Of a stretch of DNA of 64,000 nucleotides, positions 24,435 to 33,832 are shown in pieces; the first letter of the stretch is position 1, and the number at the start of each line of letters is the position of its first letter. Below the pieces are notes generated by a model that made no database searches, was not told where the DNA came from, and saw only the letters and a list, made by a program, of their open reading frames with translations. The translations under genes were made by a program, and so were the position numbers. This stretch comes from Algoriphagus ratkowskyi (lineage in GTDB: Bacteria; Bacteroidota; Bacteroidia; Cytophagales; Cyclobacteriaceae): the NCBI RefSeq assembly GCF_002150505.1, contig NZ_MSSV01000006.1:1-64000 (forward strand), given 5' to 3'.

Positions 24435-27395
24435 CTACTTTTTACCCATCGCCTCATAGATAATATCATGGATATCCGTGCGGATTCCCTCTTTTAGCAA
24501 CTTCGTATTGGTAGCATCTGGATAAACTCGATTGGAGAGGAATACATAAATCAAATTATTATCTGGATCTGCCCATACAGAAGTGCCGGTAAAACCAGTA
24601 TGCCCGAAAGTAGATTTTGGTGCTAAATCACCTGCTGATCCACCACTTCCCACTTGAGTGTTCGGCTTATCCCAACCCCAGCCTCTTCGGCTTTGGCTCG
24701 ATTGACTTTTAGTGAATTTCTCTATTGTTTTTGGACTGATCAGATTCACATCGCCATAATATCCTTTGTTTAGCATCATCTGCATCATCACTGCCAAATC
24801 ATTTGCGGTGCCAAAAAGCCCCGCATGCCCAGCCACTCCACCATACATAGCTGCACCTTGGTCATGGACATAGCCTTGCACTTGTCTTTTTCTCCATGTG
24901 ATATCATTCTCAGTAGGTGCGATGTTATCGATTGGCATTTTCAAAGTAGGATTAAAAGTCATCGTAGAAAGGCCTAATGGATGATAGAAATTCTGATCTA
25001 AAAAGGACTCAAGCGGTTGATTAACTACACTCTCCACTACTGCTTGCATCAGATACATCGTAAGATCAGAATATACATAAGTATGCTTACTTGCTCCTCT
25101 AGGGATCGGGGTGATCTTAGATTCTTTTGTCCAGTGCCAGATGCTATCCCGCAAGGCATCCATTCCATACATGTCATTAGATACGGGGCGAGTAAATCCC
25201 GCAGAAGAGGCAGGTTTATAATAGTCTCCTCGCCACTGTCCTGCTTCAACTGTTCTGGCATAATAAGGGATAAAAGCAACCAAGCCTGCTTCATGCGCCA
25301 TCACATCACTGAGGACCATTCTACCCTTATTAGTGCCTTTTAGTTCAGGCAAGTAATCTTCTAGAGAATTTTTCATGTTTATCTCTCCTCGGCTCTCCAA
25401 AAACATGACCGCTTGTGTGGTTGCCAAAACCTTAGTGATCGATGCTAAATCATAAACCGTTTCAGCATTTACCTTTGGACTTGCCTTGTATTCTAAATTC
25501 CCATAGGATCTTTCAAAAACAACTTTTCCATCTTTCACTACCAGCACATTTGCGCCAGGAGTAGCTTGAATTCTAATTGCCTTCTCTGCTACTGCATCAA
25601 TTTTATCCAGGATTTTTCCATCCAAACCAACACTTTCAGGTGTGCCATAAGATAGTCGATTACTGGCTGCTAAATATCCTCCTACTCCATGAGAGAATTG
25701 CCCATTTATAGTAACAGGCAAAATACCTTTTGCAGCTCTAGCTCCAAATAATATTTGAGGTGCAAGCTTCTGGGTTACTACATTATTCTCGTAAGCAAAA
25801 ACCACATTTCCAAGTCCCTCCAATTGTTGAGAAGCATAAGCATTACCAAAAAGTACGGTCACTACCTTCTGTCTTTTTTCTAAATCTCTGATCAGCTGCA
25901 CATCGGCAGGAGCTACCCCAAACTTTCGTGATGGACTATTCGTCACTCCCATCATGCCAACCACTACTACATCATAATCTTCCAACTTTTTGATGGTGTT
26001 GTTATGGGTAGTCTCATTTGCAGCTTTTTCTATGTTGAAATGATCAAATTTTGCATATTTACTTAGGTATTTTTTAAATTCCTTCCCATCGTCCCCAATA
26101 CTCAAGCTCGCAAAGGTTTTTAGATCAAGTTGTTTAAATGGGAGTAAATCGTCCTTATTTGTAGCAACAGTGAAGGCATCTGCATACAGATCCTCAATGA
26201 TCCTTTCAGTTTCAGGCGTATCCAGCCTTTCCACAAGTTTGTAAGTATCTATCGGTTTATAGTGATTAAGACTAGACCAATACTTAGCACGTAGAATCTT
26301 CTTTACTCTTCGATCAATTTCCTTTTCAGAAATTCTTCCATCTGCTACCGCCTGCTTAATAAGTAATTTAGCCTTTGGCACATCCTGAGAGTAGAGTAAC
26401 ACATCATTTCCAGCTAATAGGGCTTTCAGGTCCACTTCTCCAGGAGAATTGGCAATCGCAACTCCTCGCATATTCAGGGCATCGGTGAAAATCAAGCCTT
26501 GGAAATTCATCCTGTTTTGAAGCAAATCAGTTACTACTTTTTTGGAAAGACTGGTAGGTATATTTCCTGCACCATCCAAACTGGGAACATTCAAATGAGC
26601 TACCATCACTGACATCAAGTTCTCCTTAAATAGCTCTTGATATGGATATAAATCAATGTCCCAGATCCGGTGTTCTGGATTTTTGATCACAGGTAGCGTA
26701 TAATGACTATCCGCTTCGGTATCTCCATGGCCAGGGAAATGCTTGGCATTTGCAATAACGCCATTGTCCTGAAGGCCCTTCATGTAAGAAACAGCATGCT
26801 TGGCAACTAAATGTTTTTCACCTCCAAAAGCGCGATAACCAATCACAGGATTGTCAGGATTGGAATTAACATCCACTACGGGTGCAAAATTAATATGCAT
26901 ACCAAGCTCCTTAAATTGCCTAGCCATCTCTTTACCCATTGCATACACCAACTTTTCATCCTGAACAGCTCCTAAAGTCATTGCTTTTGGAAAATCAGGA
27001 ATTGAATCTAAGCGCATGCTAATTCCCCATTCAGCATCCATGGCAATGAAAAGAGGAGTTTTTGATTGAGCTTGATAGAGATTAGTTAAGCGCGCTTGCC
27101 TATCTGGACCTCCTTGGAAAAAAATTAAACCTCCAAGGTTTTCAGTTTTTATCAGATTGCTGATTTCATTGATATGCTTTTGACCTTGATTGGAGTAAGC
27201 CGCTACCATAAATAACTGCCCCAAACGCTCTTCAAAATTCATACTATTAAATACCGAATCTACCCAATTGAGTTGAGCGACTGGATCACGTGAAACCAGA
27301 GGATCTTCAATTAATAATGACTCGTCGAGTTTTCCAGAGGAAAATAAAACTGCTATAAATCCAATTGCGAAGACTCTCCAAAGCTTGCTGCTCAT
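24435..27395 (-). CDS. GH3 beta-N-acetylhexosaminidase fused to serine hydrolase (beta-lactamase fold)
   Basis: A 986-residue exported fusion. The N-terminal hydrophobic signal (VFAIGFIAVLFSSG) is followed by a glycoside hydrolase family 3 domain (about 50-390) with the NagZ-type KHFPGHGDTEADSHYTLP loop and LIFTDALNMRGV holding the nucleophile Asp. A GH3 C-terminal alpha/beta domain follows to about 580. The last part (about 610-986) is a class C beta-lactamase/DD-peptidase fold: SITK (Ser-x-x-Lys), YSDLTMYL as the Tyr motif and HTGFTGTS as the KTG-like box. The combination suggests peptidoglycan turnover, removing GlcNAc-type sugars and acting on a peptide or ester. This fusion is known in Bacteroidota, but its substrate pairing is not settled. 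It is monocistronic. Confidence 0.9.
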   Translation of the reverse strand: MSSKLWRVFAIGFIAVLFSSGKLDESLLIEDPLVSRDPVAQLNWVDSVFNSMNFEERLGQLFMVAAYSNQGQKHINEISNLIKTENLGGLIFFQGGPDRQARLTNLYQAQSKTPLFIAMDAEWGISMRLDSIPDFPKAMTLGAVQDEKLVYAMGKEMARQFKELGMHINFAPVVDVNSNPDNPVIGYRAFGGEKHLVAKHAVSYMKGLQDNGVIANAKHFPGHGDTEADSHYTLPVIKNPEHRIWDIDLYPYQELFKENLMSVMVAHLNVPSLDGAGNIPTSLSKKVVTDLLQNRMNFQGLIFTDALNMRGVAIANSPGEVDLKALLAGNDVLLYSQDVPKAKLLIKQAVADGRISEKEIDRRVKKILRAKYWSSLNHYKPIDTYKLVERLDTPETERIIEDLYADAFTVATNKDDLLPFKQLDLKTFASLSIGDDGKEFKKYLSKYAKFDHFNIEKAANETTHNNTIKKLEDYDVVVVGMMGVTNSPSRKFGVAPADVQLIRDLEKRQKVVTVLFGNAYASQQLEGLGNVVFAYENNVVTQKLAPQILFGARAAKGILPVTINGQFSHGVGGYLAASNRLSYGTPESVGLDGKILDKIDAVAEKAIRIQATPGANVLVVKDGKVVFERSYGNLEYKASPKVNAETVYDLASITKVLATTQAVMFLESRGEINMKNSLEDYLPELKGTNKGRMVLSDVMAHEAGLVAFIPYYARTVEAGQWRGDYYKPASSAGFTRPVSNDMYGMDALRDSIWHWTKESKITPIPRGASKHTYVYSDLTMYLMQAVVESVVNQPLESFLDQNFYHPLGLSTMTFNPTLKMPIDNIAPTENDITWRKRQVQGYVHDQGAAMYGGVAGHAGLFGTANDLAVMMQMMLNKGYYGDVNLISPKTIEKFTKSQSSQSRRGWGWDKPNTQVGSGGSAGDLAPKSTFGHTGFTGTSVWADPDNNLIYVFLSNRVYPDATNTKLLKEGIRTDIHDIIYEAMGKK

Positions 27396-27784
27396 TCCCA
27401 GGTTAATTTTTAATCCTTAACTTTTAAAATAAATTTGTATATCGATTGAATCGATTTCTTTCGGCTCTTGCAAACCAATTAAGCCCAGCGGCGATTCCAT
27501 TTACGGAGATTGGGACTTATATAGTTGAAGATACTGAAAGATAAGGTAACATTCGGCCCTAAATCAGGTTAAAAAGATCATAAATTTGATATCTAGACGA
27601 TCTTCAGGAACTTATTCCCCTGTTGTGCTTTTACTTAACGTGAGACACACTATAAAAATTACTTTGTCATGATTTCGAGCATCTGTAAGTCTTCACTAAA
27701 TGTGAAGAATATAAGCTATTCGAGATTCTCCCGAAGAAAAATCGGGAAGGGCTATATTACTGACGAAAAACAAATTATAACCAT
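27396..27784. other. Divergent promoter region, 389 bases
   Basis: No gene. It separates the GH3 fusion (minus) from the mutL operon (plus). Two small hairpins lie on the plus side: CTTCAC / GTGAAG near 27692 and CCCGA / TCGGG near 27730, the second about 35 bases before the first gene of the mutL operon, so it may be in its leader. No exact TAnnTTTG box. Confidence 0.5.
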
Positions 27785-28198
27785 ATGAAATTCCCATCTG
27801 TATTTCGTACTGCCGCTCCAATGAGATTTGATATCAAACCTAGATATTACGATCCTGTGCGTGAGGAGATTGAGCAAAGAACCTCTCAGATCAAAAAAGA
27901 TTTGGAAGCTCAGGGACTTCTCGAGAGAAGTGATGGATCTTCTCAGGATATTGGTTCCTATGGTGCAGGCATTCGTGGCTCTTTTTCGCAGCACAAAGGA
28001 ATAAAGGAGCGTGATGGAGAAAACATGTTCGCTTCTACGGCGATGATAAGAACCTTCATTTTTTTATTGCTTCTTGGATCCATATTTGGCTACGTTTATT
28101 TAGGTCCCGTGATTTTCGAATACATAGCATATGTTGCAGCGCTTATAGGAGCGATTTATTTTTTCTTCAGATTAAAACCCAAGAAGAAAAATGAGTGA
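27785..28198 (+). CDS. Conserved small membrane protein preceding mutL
   Basis: A 137-residue protein. A basic, Tyr-containing N-terminus (FDIKPRYYDPVREEIEQR) and a charged coiled segment (QIKKDLEAQG) are followed by two adjacent hydrophobic helices (MIRTFIFLLLLGSIFGYVYL and YIAYVAALIGAIYFFF) and a Lys-rich end. Proteins of this KPRYYDP type sit ahead of mutL and the rhomboid genes in other Bacteroidota; their function is unknown. The stop overlaps the mutL start by 8 bases (ATGAGTGA), so translation is coupled. Confidence 0.75.
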   Translation: MKFPSVFRTAAPMRFDIKPRYYDPVREEIEQRTSQIKKDLEAQGLLERSDGSSQDIGSYGAGIRGSFSQHKGIKERDGENMFASTAMIRTFIFLLLLGSIFGYVYLGPVIFEYIAYVAALIGAIYFFFRLKPKKKNE

Positions 28199-30038
28199 TG
28201 TCATCAAGCTCCTTCCCGATGCGATAGCCAATCAAATCGCAGCTGGAGAAGTAGTCCAAAGACCAGCTTCCGCACTTAAAGAACTCCTCGAAAACGCGGT
28301 GGATGCTGGTGCTACTCAAGTGCAAGTGGTGGTAAAAGAATCAGGTAAGCAATTAATACAAGTTATAGATAACGGAAAAGGTATGTCTGCTACAGATGCT
28401 CGAATGAGTTTTGAGCGTCATGCTACATCTAAAATCAGGAGTTCAGCGGATCTATTTTCTATTAGAACTTTCGGATTTCGCGGCGAAGCTTTGGCCTCTA
28501 TCGCTGCGGTAGCTCAGGTAGAATTAAAAACTCGCCAAGCAGAATCTGAACTTGGAACCTTGATTCAAATCGATGGTTCTGAAGTCAAAAGGCAGGAGCC
28601 TTTTGCAGGAAATGTGGGAACCTCAGTTTCCATGAAAAACCTGTTTTTCAATGTCCCTGCTCGCAGAAACTTCCTAAAATCAAACCCTGTAGAAATGCGT
28701 CACATTGTGGATGAATTTCAGCGGGTGGCACTTTCTTATTCCGAAATTGGCTTTTCCCTATTTCAGCAAGATCTAGAAGTATATAGCCTCACCCCAGGCA
28801 AGCTTAGTCATAGAATAGTTGGGATTTTTGGCAAAAACTACCAAGGTCAACTTGTGCCTTGCGAGGAAGAAACACCGCATGTAAATGTGAAAGGCTATAT
28901 AGGGAAACCTGAAAATGCCAAGAAAACCCGTGGCGAGCAGTTTTTCTTTGTGAATAACCGATTCATCAAAAGCAGCTATCTGAACCACGCCGTAAGTTCA
29001 GCTTTCGATGGATTACTGCAATCCGATCAGCATCCATTTTATGTGCTCTTCCTAGATATAGATCCCTCACATATCGATATCAATGTCCATCCGACTAAAA
29101 CTGAAATTAAGTTTGACGATGAGCGGACGATCTACGCGGTGATCCGATCTGCGGTCAAGCAAGCCTTGGGTGCGCATCATGTCGTTCCTTCGCTAGACTT
29201 TAGTTTGGATGTGAACTTCAACGAGAAGTGGGACCAGGATCCACAGAAAAAGGAACAAGTGGATCGGGAATACAGCTACAAATCATTCAATACACCCGAA
29301 TTCAAACAAGCCAGTACTTCGGGTTGGGAAAGATTATTTGAAGGCACTCAACAACCGACGAGAGATATCAATCGACCTACGCATACAGAAGAGACCGAAG
29401 TTCTGACTTTTGAAAGTCGTGCAAAACCAGATGAAACAACTGATTCCATTCCAAGGCCTTCTGAGTCAGAATCCACTGGAGCTACTTTCCAGGTGGAGCT
29501 CAGCTATGTGGTCGCTCAGATGTCCACAGGATTTCTGATCATTGATCAGCAGACTGCCCATGAGCGTATTCTTTACGAGCGTTATTTACGTCAGCTGACA
29601 CTCGCTCAGGGGACTTCTCAGCAATGTCTTTTTCCTGCCACCGTCAATCTTGGACCTTCTGATTATGCATTGGTGATGGATATCATGCCAGAGCTTCATA
29701 GCTTAGGCTTTATGGTTTCGGAGTTTGGAAAAGACACGGTTCTCATCCAGGGTGTACCTGCTGATATTCCAGTCAAAAATGAAAAGGAGCTTTTCGAAGG
29801 GCTTCTTGAACAATACAAACATTTTAAAAGTGAGCTTTCGCTCGACACAAGAGAAAACCTAGCGCGTTCTTTAGCGCGCAAATCGTCTTTGAAAAAAGGG
29901 CAAAAACTGAAATCACAAGAGATGGAAACGCTGGTAGGCCAGCTGTTTGCATGTCAGAATCCGAATTATGGATTGGGGGGAAATAAGACCTTTGTGAAAT
30001 TAGATTTAAGCAGTATTCAATCGTTTTTCGGCAAATAG
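28191..30038 (+). CDS. mutL: DNA mismatch repair protein MutL
   Basis: Links MutS mismatch recognition to strand removal. It has 615 residues, usual length. The N-terminal GHKL ATPase shows LLENAVDAGA, DNGKGM, RHATSKI and TFGFRGEAL, then the MutL/PMS1 DVNVHPTKTEIKF segment near 305. The C-terminal dimerisation domain carries DQQTAHERILYERY, close to the endonuclease metal motif DQHAxxERxxYE but with Gln for His. The ACR and CPHGRP motifs are not canonical (LARKSSLKKG; YGLGGNKT), so nicking activity is uncertain. It is second in a four-gene operon with two rhomboid proteases. Confidence 0.97.
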   Translation: MSDVIKLLPDAIANQIAAGEVVQRPASALKELLENAVDAGATQVQVVVKESGKQLIQVIDNGKGMSATDARMSFERHATSKIRSSADLFSIRTFGFRGEALASIAAVAQVELKTRQAESELGTLIQIDGSEVKRQEPFAGNVGTSVSMKNLFFNVPARRNFLKSNPVEMRHIVDEFQRVALSYSEIGFSLFQQDLEVYSLTPGKLSHRIVGIFGKNYQGQLVPCEEETPHVNVKGYIGKPENAKKTRGEQFFFVNNRFIKSSYLNHAVSSAFDGLLQSDQHPFYVLFLDIDPSHIDINVHPTKTEIKFDDERTIYAVIRSAVKQALGAHHVVPSLDFSLDVNFNEKWDQDPQKKEQVDREYSYKSFNTPEFKQASTSGWERLFEGTQQPTRDINRPTHTEETEVLTFESRAKPDETTDSIPRPSESESTGATFQVELSYVVAQMSTGFLIIDQQTAHERILYERYLRQLTLAQGTSQQCLFPATVNLGPSDYALVMDIMPELHSLGFMVSEFGKDTVLIQGVPADIPVKNEKELFEGLLEQYKHFKSELSLDTRENLARSLARKSSLKKGQKLKSQEMETLVGQLFACQNPNYGLGGNKTFVKLDLSSIQSFFGK

Positions 30039-30039
30039 C

Positions 30040-30831
30040 ATGTTCAGAAATATTACTCCAGTAGTCAAAAATCTACTTATCATCAACGTAGGGCTACTAA
30101 TTGTTTCCCAATTTATCTTTCCACAGTTGAGTGAGTGGTTTGCGCTTTATTACATTCATAGTCCATATTTCCAGCCATTTCAGTTTCTGACGTACATGTT
30201 TATGCATGCAGATTTCTGGCACTTGTTCGGTAATATGTTTGGACTTATGATTTTTGGACCTTTACTAGAGCAATTTTTGGGGCCAAAGAAATTGCTGATA
30301 TTATGGATGGTTTGTGGTATAGGTTCTGGCGTTCTTTACTCAGGATATACTGCTTATCGTATGAATAATTTGGAAGCAAAAGTGGTTGCGTTTCAAAGTA
30401 ATCCTGATCCAGATTCCTTTAATAAATTGGTGCTGGAAAATCGCGGTTTTTTCCAATCTTCAGTCTTCGATTTTGTGGATGACTATAGCCGTAATCCAAA
30501 TGATCCAAATAAAATCAGTCAGGCAAAGCAAACACTGGATGCTATTTTGGAGATCCAAGGAAATGTGCCGATGGTGGGGGCCTCAGGTGCTCTATTCGGT
30601 ATTTTGATAGCATTTGCTATGCTTTTTCCCAATACGCAATTGTTTTTGCTGTTCCCTCCGATACCGATTAAGGCAAAATATATGGTGTTATTCTATAGCC
30701 TTTATACTATTTACAACGTATTTGTGAATAATCCGCTGGATAACGTAGCCCACTTTGCCCACCTCAGCGGACTGGTGATTGGCGGTGTATTAATTTTCTT
30801 CTGGAAAAAAGATAGGAACAACTTTTATTAA
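30040..30831 (+). CDS. Rhomboid family intramembrane serine protease (first copy)
   Basis: A 263-residue six-helix rhomboid. Catalytic Ser182 in GASGALFG and His241 in AHFAHLSG are present, and the HADFWHLFGNM motif near residue 56 marks the second helix region. An unusual insertion of about 70 polar residues (roughly 105-175) lies between helices 3 and 4, outside the membrane. It starts one base after the mutL stop, so it is translationally coupled. It cleaves single-pass membrane proteins within the bilayer; the substrate is unknown. Confidence 0.93.
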   Translation: MFRNITPVVKNLLIINVGLLIVSQFIFPQLSEWFALYYIHSPYFQPFQFLTYMFMHADFWHLFGNMFGLMIFGPLLEQFLGPKKLLILWMVCGIGSGVLYSGYTAYRMNNLEAKVVAFQSNPDPDSFNKLVLENRGFFQSSVFDFVDDYSRNPNDPNKISQAKQTLDAILEIQGNVPMVGASGALFGILIAFAMLFPNTQLFLLFPPIPIKAKYMVLFYSLYTIYNVFVNNPLDNVAHFAHLSGLVIGGVLIFFWKKDRNNFY

Positions 30832-30833
30832 TT

Positions 30834-31772
30834 ATGTACGGTAACTTTTGGGATAACCTTCGGAACGCTTTTAAGCATACTGACAACAGTCTTTTCAAGC
30901 TGATTGCGATTAACATTCTAGTGTTTTTTGTGGTGCTTGTATCTAGGATATTTATGACGATCGGCGGATTGGGTGATTTCTACACCACTGCTCTTTCTTA
31001 CCTGATGATGCCTGCTGCATTGCCTAGATTTGCGTCACAGCCTTGGAGTATTTTTACCTACATGTTTTTGCACGAAGGGATTTTTCATATTCTCTTCAAT
31101 ATGCTTTTTCTCTATTGGTTTGGACTGCTAGTTCATCAGTTTCTTGGAAGTAGGAAGCTAGCCAACCTCTACATTCTTGGAGGACTTGCTGGTGCAATTT
31201 TCTATATGCTGATTTATAATTTGTCACCCTATTTCAATACCGGCTTGGACTCGTCGCTCATGCTAGGCGCAAGTGCGGGCGTTTTCGCAATTGTCGTTGG
31301 AGCTGCCACGTTAAGCCCAAACACTACTTTTCAGTTGATTTTCTTAGGTGCTGTCAAGATCAAATACATTGCAATTTTCTACGTGATTCTTTCATTTGCT
31401 AATTCCGCTGGTGCAAATGCAGGTGGAGAATTAGCACATCTGGGAGGTGCATTATTAGGCTATCTATATATCGTTCAGCTGCGCAAAGGAAATGATTGGG
31501 GTCTGCCTGTGCAGAAAGTGGGGATATTCTTTGAGGATCTTTTCTCGGGGAGAAAAAGCAATGTAAAAGTCTCCTATCGCAAAGCGAAAACCTCCAATGG
31601 TGGAGGCTTCTCATCTTTTACTAAAAGCAGTAAAGCGGAACCCAAATCGGTCACTACTGATGACGCAACTCAAGAAGAAATCGATCAGATTTTGGATAAA
31701 ATCGCTGATCGTGGCTATGAGGCTTTAAATAAAGAAGAGAAACGAAAATTATTTGAGTTTTCGAAGAAGTAA
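30834..31772 (+). CDS. Rhomboid family intramembrane serine protease (second copy) with C-terminal extension
   Basis: A 312-residue protein. The rhomboid core has catalytic Ser147 in GASAG and His202 in ELAHLGGALLGY, and FLHEGIFHILFNM near 78. After helix 6 there is a basic linker and a helical tail (QEEIDQILDKIADRGYEALNKEEK) typical of a family of Bacteroidota rhomboids. It starts two bases after the first rhomboid. The copies differ strongly (insertion versus tail), so they are an old pair rather than a fresh duplication. Last gene of the operon. Confidence 0.93.
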   Translation: MYGNFWDNLRNAFKHTDNSLFKLIAINILVFFVVLVSRIFMTIGGLGDFYTTALSYLMMPAALPRFASQPWSIFTYMFLHEGIFHILFNMLFLYWFGLLVHQFLGSRKLANLYILGGLAGAIFYMLIYNLSPYFNTGLDSSLMLGASAGVFAIVVGAATLSPNTTFQLIFLGAVKIKYIAIFYVILSFANSAGANAGGELAHLGGALLGYLYIVQLRKGNDWGLPVQKVGIFFEDLFSGRKSNVKVSYRKAKTSNGGGFSSFTKSSKAEPKSVTTDDATQEEIDQILDKIADRGYEALNKEEKRKLFEFSKK

Positions 31773-31926
31773 AGAAGACGGGAGACACAGAAGACGGGGG
31801 ACAGAAGAAATCCATCCTCAACCAGTGAATCAAGTTACTATCTTGGCTCTTTTATCTAGGTTCTTGACTCTAATTTCTTGTATCTCAAATCTTATGTCTT
31901 GATACTAACATCTTGCTTCTAAAAAA
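31773..31926. repeat. Low-complexity repeat patch: GAAGACGG words and TCTTG words
   Basis: 31773-31809 repeats AGAAGACGGG(AG/GG)ACA-type words. 31840-31921 is built of TCTTGxxTCT words (TCTTGGCTCT, TCTTGACTCT, TCTTGATACT, TCTTATGTCT). Exact 10-mers recur at 33576-33599 (inverted) and 36477-36486, and the GAAGAC words recur inside uup. No coding potential and no clear terminator hairpin. Confidence 0.6.
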
Positions 31927-32403
31927 TTACAATGGAATCGCTAACCCAACTCTAAATCCAACTTCTCTAGGATATGGGCTTTGGAACCTGAATTCAGTAC
32001 TCAGCCCAATCGCATCTGTCACTCTGATATAAGCTCCTACGCCTACGTTCGCTCCCTTGGAATTTCTTATTGTCCCTGCTCCATCAGGTTGAGTGTCTTG
32101 CCAAGTTTGGCTATATCCCGCCATAAAATATAACTGCGAAGGTCCTTCTGAAACGTAATAGCGTAGGTCTGCACTGAAATTACTTTCCTTTCCCACCTGC
32201 GGAAACACAAATGTGTAACTAGGCATCATGGCGAATTTGTCCACAAAAAAGTATTCAATTCCTGCTCCAGCTCCGAAGTTATGATAACGCAAACCGTACG
32301 TTCCGAAAGCATGGAAACGTATATTGCCCTGCTCTTGGGATTGTGCCGATGCTACATCATTGAGCATAAAAGTGGCGCAAAAAATCAATAAAGCCTTTTT
32401 CAT
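31927..32403 (-). CDS. Small outer-membrane beta-barrel protein
   Basis: A 158-residue protein with a signal peptide (KKALLIFCATFMLNDVASA). The mature part is a run of amphipathic beta strands (FHAFGTYGLRYHNFGAGAG, FSADLRYYVSEG, LYFMAGYSQTW, GVGAYIRVTD) and ends with a terminal strand GFRVGLAIPL, consistent with an 8-stranded barrel of the OmpA/OmpW size class. Function unknown. It lies 59 bases downstream of rlmN in the same direction. Confidence 0.75.
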   Translation of the reverse strand: MKKALLIFCATFMLNDVASAQSQEQGNIRFHAFGTYGLRYHNFGAGAGIEYFFVDKFAMMPSYTFVFPQVGKESNFSADLRYYVSEGPSQLYFMAGYSQTWQDTQPDGAGTIRNSKGANVGVGAYIRVTDAIGLSTEFRFQSPYPREVGFRVGLAIPL

Positions 32404-32462
32404 AAAATTAATTTTTTAAAATTCGATAAGAAATTAGCTGGCTAAAGTCAATAAACAAAATC

Positions 32463-33530
32463 TCAGCCTTCGTTCAACTCAGCCACCTCATTCTTATTGG
32501 CCAACTGTCCACAAGCAGCATCAATATCTTGACCCCGGGACTTTCTGACTTTGGCAATAATACCCTGAGATTCTAGTATTCGCACATACATATCTACTGA
32601 CTCTTGACTAGCCTGACGGAATTCCCCCTCATCGATAGGGTTGTACTGGATCAGATTGACTTTGGATGGTATAAGCTTACAGAATTTCGCCAAGGCTCGA
32701 GCATGACGCTCATCATCGTTGATTCCTTCCCAAATTACATATTCGTAGGTGACTTTACGTTTGGTCTTTTCGTACCAATACTTCAATGATTCACCCAATT
32801 CCTCTACAGGATTGGTGTCATTGATAGGCATCAGCATAGATCTAGTTTCGTTGATTGCAGAGTGAAGCGAAACTGCTAAGTTGAAGCGAACTTCATCATC
32901 AGCGAGCTTGCGTATCATTTTGGTAACGCCCACGGTAGAAACAGTAATTCTTCGTGGCGCCATTCCAAGTCCTTCGGGTGAAGTGATTTTATCGATTGCT
33001 TCCAGCACATTCGCATAGTTCAGTAGTGGCTCACCCATTCCCATAAAAACAATATTAGTGAGGGGACGCTGAAAGTATTTTTCTCCTTCATCTTTAATCG
33101 CCACTACCTGATCGTAAATTTCATCAGGGTTCAGATTTCGCATGCGCTTCAGTTTTCCCGTTGCACAAAAGTTACAGGCCAAACTGCATCCAACTTGCGA
33201 AGAAACACAGGCGGTAATCCGTTTAGTCGTTGGAATCAGAACGGACTCGACGATCATATTATCGTAAAGTTTTACTGCATTCTTGATCGTGCCATCATTG
33301 GAGTGTTGCATTAGATCAACCTGAATATGGTTGATTGTAAAATGCGTTTTGAGCATTTCTCGGGTACTCAGCGAGATATTGCTCATCTCATCAAAGTTCT
33401 TCAGAGACTTGTTCCACAGCCATTCATATACCTGCTTGGCACGGAATTTCTTATCTCCCTGCGCCAAAAAGAATTCTTCTAACTGCGCCAGAGATAGCTT
33501 ACGGATGTCTTTTTTCTGAATTGCTTCCAT
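32463..33530 (-). CDS. rlmN: 23S rRNA (A2503-C2) / tRNA (A37-C2) methyltransferase
   Basis: Radical-SAM enzyme that methylates C2 of A2503 in 23S rRNA and A37 in some tRNAs. It has 355 residues. The [4Fe-4S] motif CSLACNFC has C115, C119 and C122. The second catalytic cysteine is C340 near the C-terminus in AACGQLA, and GMGEPLLN is the SAM-binding GGE-type motif. It starts at the ATG at 33530, only five bases after a -7 box, so the transcript may have almost no leader. The outer-membrane protein gene follows. Confidence 0.97.
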   Translation of the reverse strand: MEAIQKKDIRKLSLAQLEEFFLAQGDKKFRAKQVYEWLWNKSLKNFDEMSNISLSTREMLKTHFTINHIQVDLMQHSNDGTIKNAVKLYDNMIVESVLIPTTKRITACVSSQVGCSLACNFCATGKLKRMRNLNPDEIYDQVVAIKDEGEKYFQRPLTNIVFMGMGEPLLNYANVLEAIDKITSPEGLGMAPRRITVSTVGVTKMIRKLADDEVRFNLAVSLHSAINETRSMLMPINDTNPVEELGESLKYWYEKTKRKVTYEYVIWEGINDDERHARALAKFCKLIPSKVNLIQYNPIDEGEFRQASQESVDMYVRILESQGIIAKVRKSRGQDIDAACGQLANKNEVAELNEG

Positions 33531-33535
33531 AGACG

Positions 33536-33543
33536 CAAAGGTA
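33536..33543 (-). promoter_or_regulatory. Bacteroidota -7 box immediately before rlmN
   Basis: TACCTTTG on the minus strand matches TAnnTTTG and ends 5 bases before the ATG, which places the expected transcription start at or next to the start codon. Confidence 0.5.
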
Positions 33544-33832
33544 AGACTTTTCGGAGTAGCAAGTAACTAGAGAGAAGTATCAAGATAGGAGAGTCAAGAT
33601 TCTTTGAAGTGTAGAAAAAAAGGTTTGTTAGATGAATCAGTCATCTTTTGCTCAAGATCATTTTAGAATACGGCTCAAAAACAGTAAAACACATTAAATA
33701 CAGCTCATTTCTTCTGAATTTTGAACCGTATTTCCAGTCAAATCGAGCTGGTTTTTGTCAATTGAAATTTATAAATCTCTTGTAAGTAGAGAAGATGAAT
33801 CAATTTAACTTACTAATTGCCCGCCTTTTCCC

